Source: Klebsiella oxytoca NBRC 105695 (GTDB lineage Bacteria > Pseudomonadota > Gammaproteobacteria > Enterobacterales > Enterobacteriaceae). From it: a stretch of 64,000 bases of DNA. This document shows positions 44,259-54,281 of this stretch, one piece after another; position 1 is the stretch's first letter, and each line of letters starts with the position of its first letter. The notes beneath the pieces are model-generated. The model was not told the DNA's origin. It worked only from the letters and a program-made list of their open reading frames with translations, and made no database searches. The position numbers were made by a program, and so were the translations under genes. The DNA lies in assembly GCF_001598695.1 (NCBI RefSeq), contig NZ_BCZK01000006.1, positions 62,001 through 126,000 of the forward strand, read 5' to 3'.

Positions 44259-45158
44259 ATGTTTTCGGGACTATTAATCATTCTGCTGCCGTTAATCGCA
44301 GGCTACCTTATTCCTCTCCATCGGCCGTCAGCCCTTAAACTTATCGCACGACTTCTGAGCTGGATCGTTTACGTTATTCTCTTTTTTATGGGAATTAGCC
44401 TGGCGTTCCTCGATAATCTGGCCAGCAACCTGTTGTCGATACTTCATTACGCAGCGGTCAGCGTCGTCATTATCCTGCTGTGTAATATTGCGGCTCTGAT
44501 GTGGCTTGAGCAGAAAATGCCCTGGCAAAATCATCATCGCCAGGAAAAATTACCCTCGCGTCTGGCAATGGCGCTGGAATCCCTTCAGCTATGCGGCGTA
44601 GTCCTTATTGGTTTTCTTATTGGCCTGAGCGGCCTGCCTTTTTTACAACACGCCACCGAGGCCAGTGAATATACGCTGATTTTCCTGCTGTTCCTGATCG
44701 GTATTCAGCTGCGTAATAATGGCATGACCCTGCGGCAAATCGTTCTGAATCGCCGCGGAATGATGGTTGCGGTGGTGGTGATGGTGAGCTCACTGCTGGG
44801 CGGAATCATTAATGCCTTTATTCTCGACCTGCCGCTAAAAACCGGCCTGGCCATGGCCTCCGGCTTTGGCTGGTATTCGCTTTCCGGCATCCTGTTAACA
44901 GAATCCTATGGCCCGGTGATTGGTAGCGCCGCCTTCTTTAACGATCTGGCACGAGAGCTGCTGGCGATTATGCTGATCCCGGGGCTGGTACGCCGCAGCC
45001 GTTCAACGGCGCTAGGCCTGTGCGGCGCAACATCGATGGATTTTACGCTGCCGGTGCTGCAGCGCTCAGGCGGCGTGGAGATCGTGCCGGCAGCTATTGT
45101 TCATGGCTTCATTCTCAGCCTGCTGGTGCCCATCCTGATGGCCTTTTTCTCCGCTTAA
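44259..45158 (+). CDS. lysO: L-lysine exporter LysO (YbjE)
   Basis: 299 residues with about eight hydrophobic segments. The family motifs are the conserved acidic residues in the helices, SGFGWYSLSGIL and CGATSMDFTLPVLQRSGG. E. coli LysO exports lysine and confers thialysine resistance, and its gene is controlled by ArgP and lysine. It lies between aqpZ and hcp, as in K-12. Confidence 0.93.
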   Translation: MFSGLLIILLPLIAGYLIPLHRPSALKLIARLLSWIVYVILFFMGISLAFLDNLASNLLSILHYAAVSVVIILLCNIAALMWLEQKMPWQNHHRQEKLPSRLAMALESLQLCGVVLIGFLIGLSGLPFLQHATEASEYTLIFLLFLIGIQLRNNGMTLRQIVLNRRGMMVAVVVMVSSLLGGIINAFILDLPLKTGLAMASGFGWYSLSGILLTESYGPVIGSAAFFNDLARELLAIMLIPGLVRRSRSTALGLCGATSMDFTLPVLQRSGGVEIVPAAIVHGFILSLLVPILMAFFSA

Positions 45159-45191
45159 TACCTCTCAGGCGGTAGCCCTCTGCCGCCAATT

Positions 45192-45287
45192 TTGCGCTAA
45201 ATCAATCTCCCTGTAAGTTGTATCAGAAATACCTTTTCTCCTCACGCGCTCGGGCATAACCTTAAACATGTATATTAAATATAACTT
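45192..45287 (+). promoter_or_regulatory. hcp-hcr control region: FNR-like and NsrR-like sites
   Basis: TTGCGCTAAATCAA at 45192-45205 has one perfect FNR half (ATCAA) and a weaker half. An 11-1-11 inverted repeat at 45265-45287 (AACATGTATAT, T, AAATATAACTT) resembles the NsrR operator pattern. In E. coli hcp-hcr is activated by FNR and repressed by NsrR, which fits. Exact binding is inferred. Confidence 0.6.
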
Positions 45288-45301
45288 TAAAAGGTGTGAC
45301 C

Positions 45302-46954
45302 ATGTTTTGTGTGCAATGTGAACAAACCATCCGTACTCCGGCAGGAAACGGCTGCTCTTACGCGCAGGGTATGTGCGGGAAAACGGCCGAAACGTCCGAT
45401 CTGCAGGATCTGCTGATTGCCTCTCTGCAGGGCCTCTCCGCCTGGGCGCTTAAAGCTCGTGAATATGGCATCATCGACCACGACGTCGATAGCTTTGCGC
45501 CGCGCGCTTTTTTCTCTACGCTGACTAACGTTAACTTCGACTCCCCGCGTATCGTTGGCTATGCGCGTCAGGCTATCGCCATGCGTGAAGCGCTTAAAGC
45601 CCAGTGCCTGAGCATTGATGCCCACGCGACGGTTAACAATCCGATGGCCGCTGTGCAACTGGCTAGCGACGATCTGGGCGACCTGCAGCGTCAGGCGGCG
45701 GAATTTACTCCGAACAAAGACAAAGCGGCCATCGGCGAGAACATTCTCGGCCTGCGCCTGCTGTGCCTGTACGGCCTGAAAGGCGCTGCGGCCTATATGG
45801 AGCACGCGCACGTTCTGGGCCAGTACGACAACGACATCTACGCCCAGTACCATAAAATCATGGCATGGCTGGGTACCTGGCCTGACGATATGAACGCTCT
45901 GCTGGAGCGCTCAATGGAAATCGGCCAGATGAACTTCAAAGTCATGAGCATTCTGGACGCCGGTGAGACCACCAAATACGGTCATCCGACCCCAACCCAG
46001 GTCAACGTTAAAGCGACCGAGGGCAAGTGCATCCTGATCTCCGGCCATGACCTGAAAGATCTCTATAACCTGCTGGAGCAGACCGAAGGCACCGGCGTTA
46101 ACGTCTACACCCACGGGGAAATGCTGCCGGCGCACGGCTATCCGGAGCTGCGTAAATTCAAACACCTGATTGGGAACTACGGCAGCGGCTGGCAGAACCA
46201 GCAGGTGGAGTTCGCCCGTTTCCCGGGGCCGATCGTCATGACCTCTAACTGCATCATCGACCCAACCGTCGGCGCCTATGACGATCGTATCTGGACCCGC
46301 AGCATCGTTGGCTGGCCGGGCGTGAACCATCTGGAAGGCGAAGATTTCGCCCCGGTTATCGCCCAGGCGCAGCAGATGGCAGGCTTCCCGTACAGCGAGA
46401 TCCCGCATCTCATCACCGTAGGTTTCGGCCGTCAGACCCTTCTGGGCGCTGCTGATACCCTTATCGATCTGGTGAGCCGGGAAAAACTGCGCCACATCTT
46501 CCTGGTTGGCGGCTGCGACGGCGCGCGGGGCGAGCGTAATTACTTCACCGATTTTGCCACCAGCGTACCGGACGACTGCCTGATCCTGACCCTGGCCTGC
46601 GGTAAATACCGCTTCAATAAACTCGATTTCGGCGATATTGAAGGCCTGCCGCGTCTGGTCGATGCCGGTCAGTGCAACGACGCTTACTCGGCGATTATCC
46701 TGGCGGTGACCCTGGCGGAAAAACTGGGCTGCGGCGTCAATGATCTGCCGCTATCGCTGGTGCTTTCCTGGTTCGAGCAGAAAGCGATTGTCATTCTGCT
46801 GACCCTGCTCTCACTGGGCGTGAAAAACATCGTAACCGGCCCGACCGCGCCAGGCTTCTTCACCCCGGATCTGCTGGCCGTGCTCAATGAGAAATTCGGT
46901 CTGCGCTCTGTGACCACCGTAGAAGAAGACATGAAGCAACTGCTGAGCGCGTAA
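45302..46954 (+). CDS. hcp: Hydroxylamine reductase / hybrid-cluster protein
   Basis: 550 residues. It carries one 4Fe-4S or 2Fe-2S cluster at the N-terminus (C3, C6, C18, C25) and a hybrid Fe-S-O cluster bound by later Cys, His and Glu residues. Hcp reduces NO and hydroxylamine and has been given a role in protein S-nitrosylation in anaerobic E. coli. ATG at 45302 follows AAGGTG with 7-nt spacing. It is 10 bp before hcr. Confidence 0.97.
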   Translation: MFCVQCEQTIRTPAGNGCSYAQGMCGKTAETSDLQDLLIASLQGLSAWALKAREYGIIDHDVDSFAPRAFFSTLTNVNFDSPRIVGYARQAIAMREALKAQCLSIDAHATVNNPMAAVQLASDDLGDLQRQAAEFTPNKDKAAIGENILGLRLLCLYGLKGAAAYMEHAHVLGQYDNDIYAQYHKIMAWLGTWPDDMNALLERSMEIGQMNFKVMSILDAGETTKYGHPTPTQVNVKATEGKCILISGHDLKDLYNLLEQTEGTGVNVYTHGEMLPAHGYPELRKFKHLIGNYGSGWQNQQVEFARFPGPIVMTSNCIIDPTVGAYDDRIWTRSIVGWPGVNHLEGEDFAPVIAQAQQMAGFPYSEIPHLITVGFGRQTLLGAADTLIDLVSREKLRHIFLVGGCDGARGERNYFTDFATSVPDDCLILTLACGKYRFNKLDFGDIEGLPRLVDAGQCNDAYSAIILAVTLAEKLGCGVNDLPLSLVLSWFEQKAIVILLTLLSLGVKNIVTGPTAPGFFTPDLLAVLNEKFGLRSVTTVEEDMKQLLSA

Positions 46955-46964
46955 GGAGCTATCC

Positions 46965-47933
46965 ATGACCATGCCAACCTCACAATGCCCGTGGCGGATG
47001 CAGGTGCATCACATCCATCAGGAAACGCCGGATGTGTGGACCATTTCATTGCTCTGCCATGACTATTATCCGTACCGTGCCGGGCAGTACGCGCTGGTGA
47101 GCGTGCGTAATTCGGCAGAGACCCTGCGCGCTTACACTATTTCGTCCACGCCGGGCGTCAGCGAATATATTACGTTGACCGTTCGCCGTATTGACGATGG
47201 CGCGGGATCACAGTGGCTCACCCGCGACGTAAAGCGCGGCGACTATATCTGGCTGTCCGACGCGATGGGGGATTTCACCTGCGATGATAAAGCGGACGAT
47301 AAGTTCCTGATGCTGGCCGCAGGCTGCGGCGTCACGCCGATCATGTCGATGCGCCGCTGGCTGGCAAAATATCGCCCGCAGGCTGATGTGCAGGTGATTT
47401 TTAACGTTCGTTCGCCGCAGGATGTGATTTTCGCTGAGGAGTGGCGTCAGTATCCGGTGACGCTGGTGGCGGAAAATAACGCTACCCACGGTTTCGTGGC
47501 AGGACGTTTAACGACTGAACTACTGCAAAGCGTGCCGGATCTGGCATCGCGCACCGTGATGACCTGCGGTCCGGCGCCGTATATGGATCTCGTCGAGCAG
47601 GAAGTGAAAGCGCTGGGCGCGACGCGCTTCTTTAAAGAGCAGTTCTTTACGCCAGTCGCCGTCGCGGCCACCAGCGGTCTGAAGTTCACCAAACTGCAGC
47701 CGGCGAAAACGTTTTATGCCCCGGTCGGCACCACGCTGCTCGAAGCGCTGGAAAGCAATAAGGTGCCGGTTACCGTCGCCTGCCGCGCGGGCGTTTGCGG
47801 CTGCTGCAAAACGAAAGTGGTTTCCGGTGAATATACCGTCAGCAGCACCATGACGTTAACCGATGCGGAAATCGCTGAAGGCTACGTGCTGGCCTGCTCC
47901 TGCCAGCCGCAGGGAGATTTGGTACTGGCTTAA
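46965..47933 (+). CDS. hcr: NADH oxidoreductase Hcr, partner of Hcp
   Basis: 322 residues. The FAD domain has RAYTISSTPG. The NADH domain has LAAGCGVTPIMSM and MTCGPAPYMD. A C-terminal plant-type 2Fe-2S ferredoxin has CRAGVCGCCKTKVVSGEY and a later Cys (ACSCQPQG). It supplies electrons to Hcp. It is followed by a hairpin GCCATGCTAC / GTAGCATGGC at 47945-47978 that may end the operon, and 3 bp later by the CRISPR array. Confidence 0.97.
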   Translation: MTMPTSQCPWRMQVHHIHQETPDVWTISLLCHDYYPYRAGQYALVSVRNSAETLRAYTISSTPGVSEYITLTVRRIDDGAGSQWLTRDVKRGDYIWLSDAMGDFTCDDKADDKFLMLAAGCGVTPIMSMRRWLAKYRPQADVQVIFNVRSPQDVIFAEEWRQYPVTLVAENNATHGFVAGRLTTELLQSVPDLASRTVMTCGPAPYMDLVEQEVKALGATRFFKEQFFTPVAVAATSGLKFTKLQPAKTFYAPVGTTLLEALESNKVPVTVACRAGVCGCCKTKVVSGEYTVSSTMTLTDAEIAEGYVLACSCQPQGDLVLA

Positions 47934-47944
47934 TGTTGTTGCTG

Positions 47945-47980
47945 GCCATGCTACGCGGTAATCGTCGGGTAGCATGGCTC
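47945..47980 (+). terminator. Possible terminator after hcr
   Basis: A 10-bp perfect stem GCCATGCTAC / GTAGCATGGC with a 14-nt loop, then only TCTT, so the T-tract is weak. Confidence 0.5.
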
Positions 47981-48068
47981 TTACTGAACTGCCGGAACGG
48001 CAGTGAACCAATTCAAAAATGCCGATGCGATCGGTCATCCTTTCTAAGCTGCCTGTACGGCAGTGAAC
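47981..48068 (-). CRISPR. Minimal orphan type I-F CRISPR array: two repeats, one 32-nt spacer
   Basis: Read on the minus strand, the leader-proximal repeat is 48068-48041. It begins GTTCACTGCCGTACAGG and ends CTTAGAAA, 28 nt, the type I-F consensus. The spacer is 48040-48009, 32 nt, the usual I-F length. The distal repeat, 48008-47981, has 5 mismatches in 28. Two are in the loop and three in the tail, so the CTGCC / GGCAG Cas6f hairpin is intact in both copies. A degenerate last repeat at the leader-distal end is normal. No cas gene is in the window, so the array is orphan here. The spacer begins GGATGACCGATC and ends TTTTTGAATTG; its target is unknown. Confidence 0.92.
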
Positions 48069-48265
48069 ACTAGCCCGGCGCACCTGCCTTATTGTTTTAT
48101 CATGCAATAATCAATAAAAGGCCCTTTTACCCTTTTTTAGGCAAGAATAAAAATTTTAAAAAATCAATATCTTAAAATAACCCCCAAAAAAAGGGTCTGA
48201 AAAACGAGCGGCGACACCCCGGCAAACAGGATGTGGCCAGGGTGAGGCAGAAAACACTGGTGCAC
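48069..48265 (-). promoter_or_regulatory. Leader of the type I-F array, with IHF consensus
   Basis: AT-rich, gene-free DNA on the leader side. TATTGTT (48090-48096), CGCACC (48079-48084) and AAAATCAATATCTTAAAA (48160-48177) recur at the same offsets beside the remnant repeat near clpA. AATCAATATCTTA (48162-48174) matches the IHF consensus perfectly. Near 48112-48134 AAAAGGGCCTTTT-like and AAAAAAGGGT-like runs occur; beyond about 48200 nothing further is recognised before the doxX-like gene ends. Confidence 0.75.
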
Positions 48266-48700
48266 TTACCGCAAGGCCGAGTTTCCACCAATGGAATATC
48301 GGCCTGCCCCGAGGAAGGCAATCGCCAGCGCGCCAACAAAGAAATAGACCAGACTCTCAATCGCCCACGCGCCTACCGCATCCAGCGCGAAGGTTTTACC
48401 CGTCCCGACCATTAGCCAGGCCACAACCATCGTGAATGCCAGCACCAGCGCCGCAGGGCGCGTCAGGATCCCCACAATCAGCAGACATGGCGCAACCACT
48501 TCTCCAGCTAAAACCCCATAAGCGATAAAGCCTGGCAGACCTTTCGCCACCAGCATGCTGCTGATGCCCCCCACGCCATCGAATAGCTTGTGTAATCCGT
48601 GAAACAGCATCAGGCCGCCAACGGCAAGTCGTAACAAAAGTTTGCCAAAATCATCATGCGACAGCAGTTTATTAACACCATTTAACAGAGATTTAACCAT
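48266..48700 (-). CDS. DoxX-family inner membrane protein
   Basis: 144 residues with four hydrophobic helices (LLLRLAVGGLMLFHGLHKLFDG, then three more). This is the DoxX/YphA family layout, in which the function of most members is unknown. ATG at 48700 is chosen because AGGA lies 9-12 nt upstream on the minus strand; the frame stays open to 48736. It is divergent from poxB and not a K-12 gene at this place. Membership of the quinone/oxidoreductase-like DoxX group next to the quinone-linked PoxB is suggestive only. Confidence 0.85.
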   Translation of the reverse strand: MVKSLLNGVNKLLSHDDFGKLLLRLAVGGLMLFHGLHKLFDGVGGISSMLVAKGLPGFIAYGVLAGEVVAPCLLIVGILTRPAALVLAFTMVVAWLMVGTGKTFALDAVGAWAIESLVYFFVGALAIAFLGAGRYSIGGNSALR

Positions 48701-48811
48701 TTGAAATGATTCCTGTTTACCACCGAAGGTCAACACAGCGTATGCGCAATGTCCGACGAATAAAAGCAGCTGAAAATGAGGGGCAAACGGCGGGCGTAAT
48801 GGTCATTTTCA

Positions 48812-48820
48812 TCTAAGCTT
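48812..48820 (+). promoter_or_regulatory. Candidate RpoS-type -10 element of poxB
   Basis: TCTAAGCTT matches the sigma-S extended -10 pattern KCTAYRCTT at 8 of 9 positions, 32 bp before the start codon. poxB is a known RpoS-dependent gene in E. coli. Confidence 0.55.
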
Positions 48821-48852
48821 GTAAGCGTTATCACTTAAGGAGATGGAAAACC

Positions 48853-50571
48853 ATGAAACAGACCGTGGCGGCATACATTGCCAAAACTCTAGAACAGGCT
48901 GGCGTTAAACGTATTTGGGGCGTGACTGGGGATTCTCTTAATGGCTTAAGCGACAGCCTGAACCGCATGGGGACCATCGACTGGATGCCCACGCGCCATG
49001 AAGAAGTTGCCGCCTTCGCCGCCGGAGCGGAAGCGCAGCTTACCGGCGAACTGGCGGTGTGCGCCGGTTCCTGCGGGCCGGGCAACCTGCATCTTATTAA
49101 CGGTCTTTTCGACTGCCACCGCAACCATGTTCCGGTGCTGGCCATCGCCGCCCATATTCCTTCCAGCGAAATCGGCAGCGGTTACTTTCAGGAAACGCAT
49201 CCGCAGGAGCTGTTTCGCGAATGCAGCCACTACTGCGAACTGGTCTCCTCGCCGGAGCAGATCCCGCAGGTGCTGGCCATCGCTATGCGCAAAGCGGTGA
49301 TTAACCGCGGCGTCTCGGTAGTGGTGCTCCCCGGCGACGTTGCGCTAAAACCCGCGCCGGAAAGCGCCAGCAGCCACTGGTACCACGCCCCGCTGCCGCA
49401 GGTGACGCCGGCAGAAGAAGAACTGAAAAAACTGGCCCAGCTGCTGCGCTATTCGAGCAATATCGCGCTGATGTGCGGCAGCGGCTGCGCCGGAGCGCAT
49501 AAAGAGCTGGTAGAGTTCGCCGCGAAGCTGAAAGCGCCTATCGTTCACGCGCTGCGCGGCAAAGAGCACGTTGAATACGATAACCCTTATGATGTTGGGA
49601 TGACCGGGCTGATAGGCTTCTCCTCCGGTTTCCATACCATGATGAACGCTGACACCCTGGTGCTGCTCGGCACCCAGTTCCCCTATCGCGCCTTCTACCC
49701 GACGGACGCAAAAATTATTCAGATCGATATCAACCCCGGCAGTATCGGCGCGCACAGTAAAGTGGACATGGCGCTGATCGGCGATATCAAATCCACCCTC
49801 AGCGCGCTGCTGCCGCATCTGGAAGAGAAAACCGACCGCAAGTTCCTCGACAAAGCCCTGGAACACTATCGCGACGCGCGCAAGGGGCTCGATGACCTGG
49901 CGAAGCCAAGCGATAAAACCCTTCATCCGCAGTATCTGGCGCAGCGGATCAGCCACTTTGCCGACGACGACGCCATTTTTACCTGTGACGTCGGAACGCC
50001 AACCGTGTGGGCTGCGCGCTATTTACAGATGAACGGCAAGCGCCGCCTGATCGGATCGTTCAACCACGGTTCGATGGCTAACGCCATGCCGCAGGCCATC
50101 GGCGCGAAGGCCACCGCCCCCGACCGTCAGGTCGTGGCAATGTGCGGCGACGGCGGCTTTAGTATGCTGATGGGGGATTTTCTCTCGCTGGCGCAAATGA
50201 AGCTGCCGGTCAAGATCGTTATCTTCAATAACAGCGTCCTGGGCTTTGTCGCGATGGAGATGAAGGCCGGCGGCTATCTGACAGACGGCACCGAGCTGCA
50301 TGCGACCAACTTTGCCCGCATCGCCGAGGCCTGCGGCATTAAGGGCATCCGTGTCGAAAAAGCGGCTGACGTAGACCAGGCGTTGCAAACCGCCTTCAGT
50401 ACCGACGGCCCGGTCCTGGTGGATGTGGTGGTCGCCAGTGAAGAACTGGCGATGCCGCCGCAGATCAAACTGGAGCAGGCCAAAGGTTTCAGCCTTTACA
50501 TGCTGCGCGCGATTATTAGCGGCCGCGGCGATGAGGTTATCGAACTGGCGAAAACTAACTGGCTAAGGTAA
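48853..50571 (+). CDS. poxB: Pyruvate dehydrogenase (quinone) / pyruvate oxidase
   Basis: 572 residues, a ThDP- and FAD-dependent peripheral membrane enzyme. It decarboxylates pyruvate to acetate and CO2 and reduces ubiquinone, mainly in stationary phase. The N-terminal Pyr domain has the catalytic Glu in [19 protein letters not shown]. The ThDP motif [29 protein letters not shown] is at about 433-462. The C-terminal 25 residues form the lipid-binding activation helix. Ribosome site AAGGAG. Confidence 0.97.
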   Translation: MKQTVAAYIAKTLEQAGVKRIWGVTGDSLNGLSDSLNRMGTIDWMPTRHEEVAAFAAGAEAQLTGELAVCAGSCGPGNLHLINGLFDCHRNHVPVLAIAAHIPSSEIGSGYFQETHPQELFRECSHYCELVSSPEQIPQVLAIAMRKAVINRGVSVVVLPGDVALKPAPESASSHWYHAPLPQVTPAEEELKKLAQLLRYSSNIALMCGSGCAGAHKELVEFAAKLKAPIVHALRGKEHVEYDNPYDVGMTGLIGFSSGFHTMMNADTLVLLGTQFPYRAFYPTDAKIIQIDINPGSIGAHSKVDMALIGDIKSTLSALLPHLEEKTDRKFLDKALEHYRDARKGLDDLAKPSDKTLHPQYLAQRISHFADDDAIFTCDVGTPTVWAARYLQMNGKRRLIGSFNHGSMANAMPQAIGAKATAPDRQVVAMCGDGGFSMLMGDFLSLAQMKLPVKIVIFNNSVLGFVAMEMKAGGYLTDGTELHATNFARIAEACGIKGIRVEKAADVDQALQTAFSTDGPVLVDVVVASEELAMPPQIKLEQAKGFSLYMLRAIISGRGDEVIELAKTNWLR

Positions 50572-50615
50572 AAATATCCTTTTCAATTCATACGCAAAAA
50601 CATTCGTGTCGCATT

Positions 50616-50718
50616 AAGGCGGCAAGCCCGAAAATCCCCGGAAGCAGAAATAACGATGTGACCGGGGTTTGAGGGTGCAGCCAACGCAGAGGCAGCGCGA
50701 AGGATGAAGTGTATAAGG
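50616..50718. repeat. Structured intergenic repeat element, copy A (poxB-ltaE)
   Basis: About 100 bp: AATCCCCGG / CCGGGGTT stem, then GCAGCCAACGCAGAGGCAG, ending GAAGGATGAAGTGTATA right before the ltaE ribosome site. Copy B (56085-56192) has the same order of parts. The family is unnamed here. Confidence 0.6.
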
Positions 50719-50725
50719 ATATGTC

Positions 50726-51727
50726 ATGATAGATTTACGCAGTGATACCGTCACCCGCCCGGGCCGCGCCATGCGGGAAGCGATGATGGCCGCCCCGGTC
50801 GGGGATGACGTGTATGGCGATGACCCGACCGTTAACGAACTCCAGCGCTTTGCCGCCGACCTGGCGGGCAAAGAGGCCGCTATCTTCTTGCCGACCGGCA
50901 CTCAGGCCAACCTGGTCGCGCTGCTCAGCCACTGCCAGCGCGGCGAAGAGTATATTGTCGGCCAGGGCGCGCATAATTATCTCTACGAAGCCGGCGGCGC
51001 GGCGGTGCTCGGCAGTATCCAGCCGCAGCCTATCGACGCCGCAGCTGACGGTTCCCTGCCGCTCGATAAAGTCGCAGCCAAAATCAAACCGGACGATATC
51101 CATTTCGCCCCTACCCGGCTACTGTCGCTGGAAAACACCCACAACGGCAAAGTGCTGCCGCGTGAATATCTTAAAGATGCCTGGGAGTTTACGCGTCAGC
51201 GCGGCCTGGGGCTGCACGTCGACGGGGCGCGTATCTTTAACGCCGTCGTGGAATACGGCTGCGCGCTGGGTGAGATCACCCGCTACTGCGACTCTTTCAC
51301 CATCTGTCTGTCTAAAGGTCTCGGCGCGCCGGTAGGCTCGCTGCTGGTGGGGAGCGAAGCGTATATTCGCCGCGCCATCCGCTGGCGGAAAATGGTCGGC
51401 GGCGGGATGCGTCAGGCCGGGATTCTGGCCGCGGCGGGCCTGTATGCTTTGCAGAACAACGTCGAGCGTTTAAAAGAGGATCATGATAACGCCGCATGGA
51501 TGGCAGAACAGCTGCGCGCCGCCGGCGCGGATGTGATGCGTCATGACACCAATATGCTGTTTGTTCGCGTCGGTGAAGCGCGCGCCGCCGCCCTGGGCGA
51601 GTATCTGCGCGAACGCGGAGTGCTGATCAACGCCTCGCCCATCGTGCGCCTGGTGACGCATATTGACGTGAACCGTCAGCAGCTTGCCGAGGTGGTTAGC
51701 CACTGGCAGACATTTTTAAATCGCTAA
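50726..51727 (+). CDS. ltaE: Low-specificity L-threonine aldolase
   Basis: A 333-residue PLP enzyme that cleaves L-threonine and allo-threonine to glycine and acetaldehyde. The PLP lysine is K197 in [12 protein letters not shown]. The start [20 protein letters not shown] is the family signature. AAGGAT precedes the start. A stop-to-start gap of 10 bp to ybjT suggests an operon. Confidence 0.97.
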   Translation: MIDLRSDTVTRPGRAMREAMMAAPVGDDVYGDDPTVNELQRFAADLAGKEAAIFLPTGTQANLVALLSHCQRGEEYIVGQGAHNYLYEAGGAAVLGSIQPQPIDAAADGSLPLDKVAAKIKPDDIHFAPTRLLSLENTHNGKVLPREYLKDAWEFTRQRGLGLHVDGARIFNAVVEYGCALGEITRYCDSFTICLSKGLGAPVGSLLVGSEAYIRRAIRWRKMVGGGMRQAGILAAAGLYALQNNVERLKEDHDNAAWMAEQLRAAGADVMRHDTNMLFVRVGEARAAALGEYLRERGVLINASPIVRLVTHIDVNRQQLAEVVSHWQTFLNR

Positions 51728-51737
51728 GGAGTCCGGC

Positions 51738-53171
51738 GTGTCGCAGCGAATTCTGGTGCTTGGCGCCAGCGGTTATATCGGCCAGCATCTGGTGACAAGG
51801 CTCAGCGAGCAGGGCTTCACCGTGCTGGCGGCGGCACGCCAGATCGACAGACTCAAGAAGCAGCATCTCCCCGGCGTCGAGTGCTATTCGCTCGATTTAA
51901 ACCAGCCTGACGCGCTACCCGCCCTGCTGGCGCAGGTTGACACCGTTTATTATCTGGTACACGGGATGGGCGAAGGCGGCGACTTTATCCGCCACGAGCG
52001 GCAGGTCGCCCTTAACGTCCGCGACGCGCTGCGCAAGACGCCGGTGAACGAAGTCATTTTTCTCAGTTCGTTACAGGTTGCAGAAGAGGAGCAATCCGAT
52101 CATCTGCGCGCCCGCCAGATCACCGGCGATCTGCTGCGCGAATCGGGCGTACCGGTAGCGGAAGTTCGCGCCGGCATTATCGTCGGCGCCGGTTCCGCCG
52201 CGTTCGAAGTGATGCGCGATATGGTTTACAACCTGCCGGTACTGACGCCGCCGCGCTGGGTGCGCTCGCGCACCACGCCGATTGCGCTGGAAAACTTACT
52301 CTATTATCTGCTGCTGCTGCTGAACCATCCTGCGGCAGAGCATCGCATTTTTGAAGCCGCCGGGCCGGAAATTTTGAGCTATCAGCAGCAGTTTATCCGC
52401 TTTATGGCAGTCAGCGGCAAACGTCGGCCGTTGATCCCCATTCCTTTTCCGACCCGTTGGATTTCGGTGTGGTTTCTCAACATCATTACTTCAGTGCCGT
52501 CAACCACGGCCAGGGCGCTAATTCAGGGGCTAAAGCACGATCTGATCGCCGACGACCGCGCCCTGCGGGCGCTCATCCCGCAACCTCTCATCGCTTTTGA
52601 TGAAGCGGTGCGCCGCACGCTAAAGGAAGAGGAGCAACTGGTGAACTCCAGCGACTGGGGCTACGATGCGCAGGCCTTTGCCCGCTGGCGCCCAGAGTAC
52701 GGTTACTACCCGAAACAGGCGGGCTGCACCGTTAACACTTCCGCCAGCCTTGCTGCGCTGTGGAAGGTGGTCAACCAAATTGGCGGCAAAGAGGGCTATT
52801 TCTTCGGCAACGCTCTGTGGAAAACTCGCGGGGCGATGGATCTGCTGGTCGGTCACCGGCTGGCAAAAGGTCGCCCGGAAAATGAATATCTGCAGACCCG
52901 CGATGCGGTGGACAGCTGGAAGGTGATTATCGTCGAGCCGGAAAAGCAGTTGACGCTGTTATTCGGCATGAAAGCGCCCGGCCTTGGCCGCCTGAGCTTT
53001 ACCCTGCGCGATAAAGGCGACCATCGCGAACTGGACGTCCGCGCCTGGTGGCACCCGCACGGTATGCCGGGACTCTGCTACTGGTTGCTGATGATCCCGG
53101 CGCATCTGTTTATTTTTCGCGGTATGGCCCGACGCATCGCGCACCTGGCGGAGCAAATCACCATCAAATAG
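51738..53171 (+). CDS. ybjT: NAD(P)-binding SDR-like protein YbjT with DUF2867 tail
   Basis: 477 residues. The N-terminal Rossmann fold has [13 protein letters not shown] and an atypical SDR core to about residue 250. The C-terminal domain (about 320-477, [10 protein letters not shown]...[25 protein letters not shown]) matches DUF2867 and ends with a hydrophobic stretch that may contact the membrane. Function unknown in E. coli. GGAG lies 9 nt before a GTG start. Confidence 0.9.
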   Translation: MSQRILVLGASGYIGQHLVTRLSEQGFTVLAAARQIDRLKKQHLPGVECYSLDLNQPDALPALLAQVDTVYYLVHGMGEGGDFIRHERQVALNVRDALRKTPVNEVIFLSSLQVAEEEQSDHLRARQITGDLLRESGVPVAEVRAGIIVGAGSAAFEVMRDMVYNLPVLTPPRWVRSRTTPIALENLLYYLLLLLNHPAAEHRIFEAAGPEILSYQQQFIRFMAVSGKRRPLIPIPFPTRWISVWFLNIITSVPSTTARALIQGLKHDLIADDRALRALIPQPLIAFDEAVRRTLKEEEQLVNSSDWGYDAQAFARWRPEYGYYPKQAGCTVNTSASLAALWKVVNQIGGKEGYFFGNALWKTRGAMDLLVGHRLAKGRPENEYLQTRDAVDSWKVIIVEPEKQLTLLFGMKAPGLGRLSFTLRDKGDHRELDVRAWWHPHGMPGLCYWLLMIPAHLFIFRGMARRIAHLAEQITIK

Positions 53172-53267
53172 AGTATAGGTACAGAATTCTTTCATGATTC
53201 TCATTGCATCGTAGTCAGAATCACGGAAAAATGCGCACGAAATTCTTTTGTTAAACAGTGGATCGAT

Positions 53268-54281
53268 ATGAAGGTACTGGTTACCGGTGCGACCAGCGGA
53301 TTAGGCCGCAACGCGGTGGAATATCTGCGTAACAGGGGCATTAGCGTCAGAGCGACCGGGCGCAACGAAGCGATGGGCAAGCTTCTGAGCAAAATGGGCG
53401 CAGAGTTCGTCCCTGCGGACTTAACCGAGCTGGTCTCTTCGCAGGCCAAAGTGATGCTCGCCGGTATCGATACCCTGTGGCACTGTTCCAGCTTTACTTC
53501 ACCCTGGGGCACTCAGCAGGCTTTCGATTTAGCCAACGTCCGCGCAACCCGTCGCCTCGGCGAATGGGCGGTTGCCTGGGGCGTACGCAACTTCGTACAT
53601 ATCTCCTCACCGTCGCTCTATTTTGATTACCACCATCATCGCGATGTTCAGGAAGATTTTCGTCCGCAGCGTTTCGCCAACGAATTCGCCCGCAGCAAGG
53701 CGGCAAGCGAAGACGTGATCCATCTTCTGGCGCAAGCCAACCCGAATACCCGCTTCACGATCCTGCGTCCGCAAAGCCTGTTTGGCCCGCATGATAAAGT
53801 GTTTATTCCGCGTCTGGCGCAGATGATGCAGCACTATGGCAGCGTTCTGTTACCGCGCGGCGGCAGCGCGCTGGTGGACATGACCTATTATGAAAACGCG
53901 GTGCACGCGATGTGGCTCGCCAGCCAGCCACAGTGCGACCTTCTGCCCTCGGCCCGGGCGTACAACATCACTAACGGCGAACCGCAAACCTTGCACAGCA
54001 TCGTGTTGAAACTCATCGATGAGCTGGGGATTAAGTGCCGCATCCGATCGGTTCCCTATCCTATGCTGGATATTATCGCCCGCAGCATGGAGCGCTTTGG
54101 CAATAAGTCAGCTAAAGAGCCCGCCTTTACCCACTACGGTGTCTCCAAGCTGAACTTCGATTTTACCCTTGATATCTCTCGCGCTCAGCAGGAGCTGGGC
54201 TATCAGCCGGTGGTGAACATGGATGAAGGGATTATCCGCACCGCCGCGTGGTTGAAGGACCACGGCAAGCTGCACTATTAA
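53268..54281 (+). CDS. ybjS: NAD-dependent epimerase/dehydratase-like protein YbjS
   Basis: 337 residues, extended SDR fold. The NAD motif is [13 protein letters not shown] at residues 4-16. A catalytic-type [11 protein letters not shown] replaces the classical YxxxK, so activity is uncertain. [16 protein letters not shown] is typical of epimerases. It ends tail to tail with amiD, overlapping by 4 bp. Function unknown. Confidence 0.9.
   Translation: MKVLVTGATSGLGRNAVEYLRNRGISVRATGRNEAMGKLLSKMGAEFVPADLTELVSSQAKVMLAGIDTLWHCSSFTSPWGTQQAFDLANVRATRRLGEWAVAWGVRNFVHISSPSLYFDYHHHRDVQEDFRPQRFANEFARSKAASEDVIHLLAQANPNTRFTILRPQSLFGPHDKVFIPRLAQMMQHYGSVLLPRGGSALVDMTYYENAVHAMWLASQPQCDLLPSARAYNITNGEPQTLHSIVLKLIDELGIKCRIRSVPYPMLDIIARSMERFGNKSAKEPAFTHYGVSKLNFDFTLDISRAQQELGYQPVVNMDEGIIRTAAWLKDHGKLHY

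Noticed and set aside
47856-48107. 83-codon minus-strand open frame running through the CRISPR array (contains MTDRIGIFEL from the spacer)
   Set aside because: It reads through both repeats and the spacer, has no ribosome site, and repeats its own motif (VHCR) only because the CRISPR repeats are duplicated.
33733-48265. Type I-F cas genes (cas1, cas2-3, csy1-4) near either CRISPR trace
   Set aside because: All open frames between the traces belong to known core genes or the ATP-grasp and doxX-like genes.
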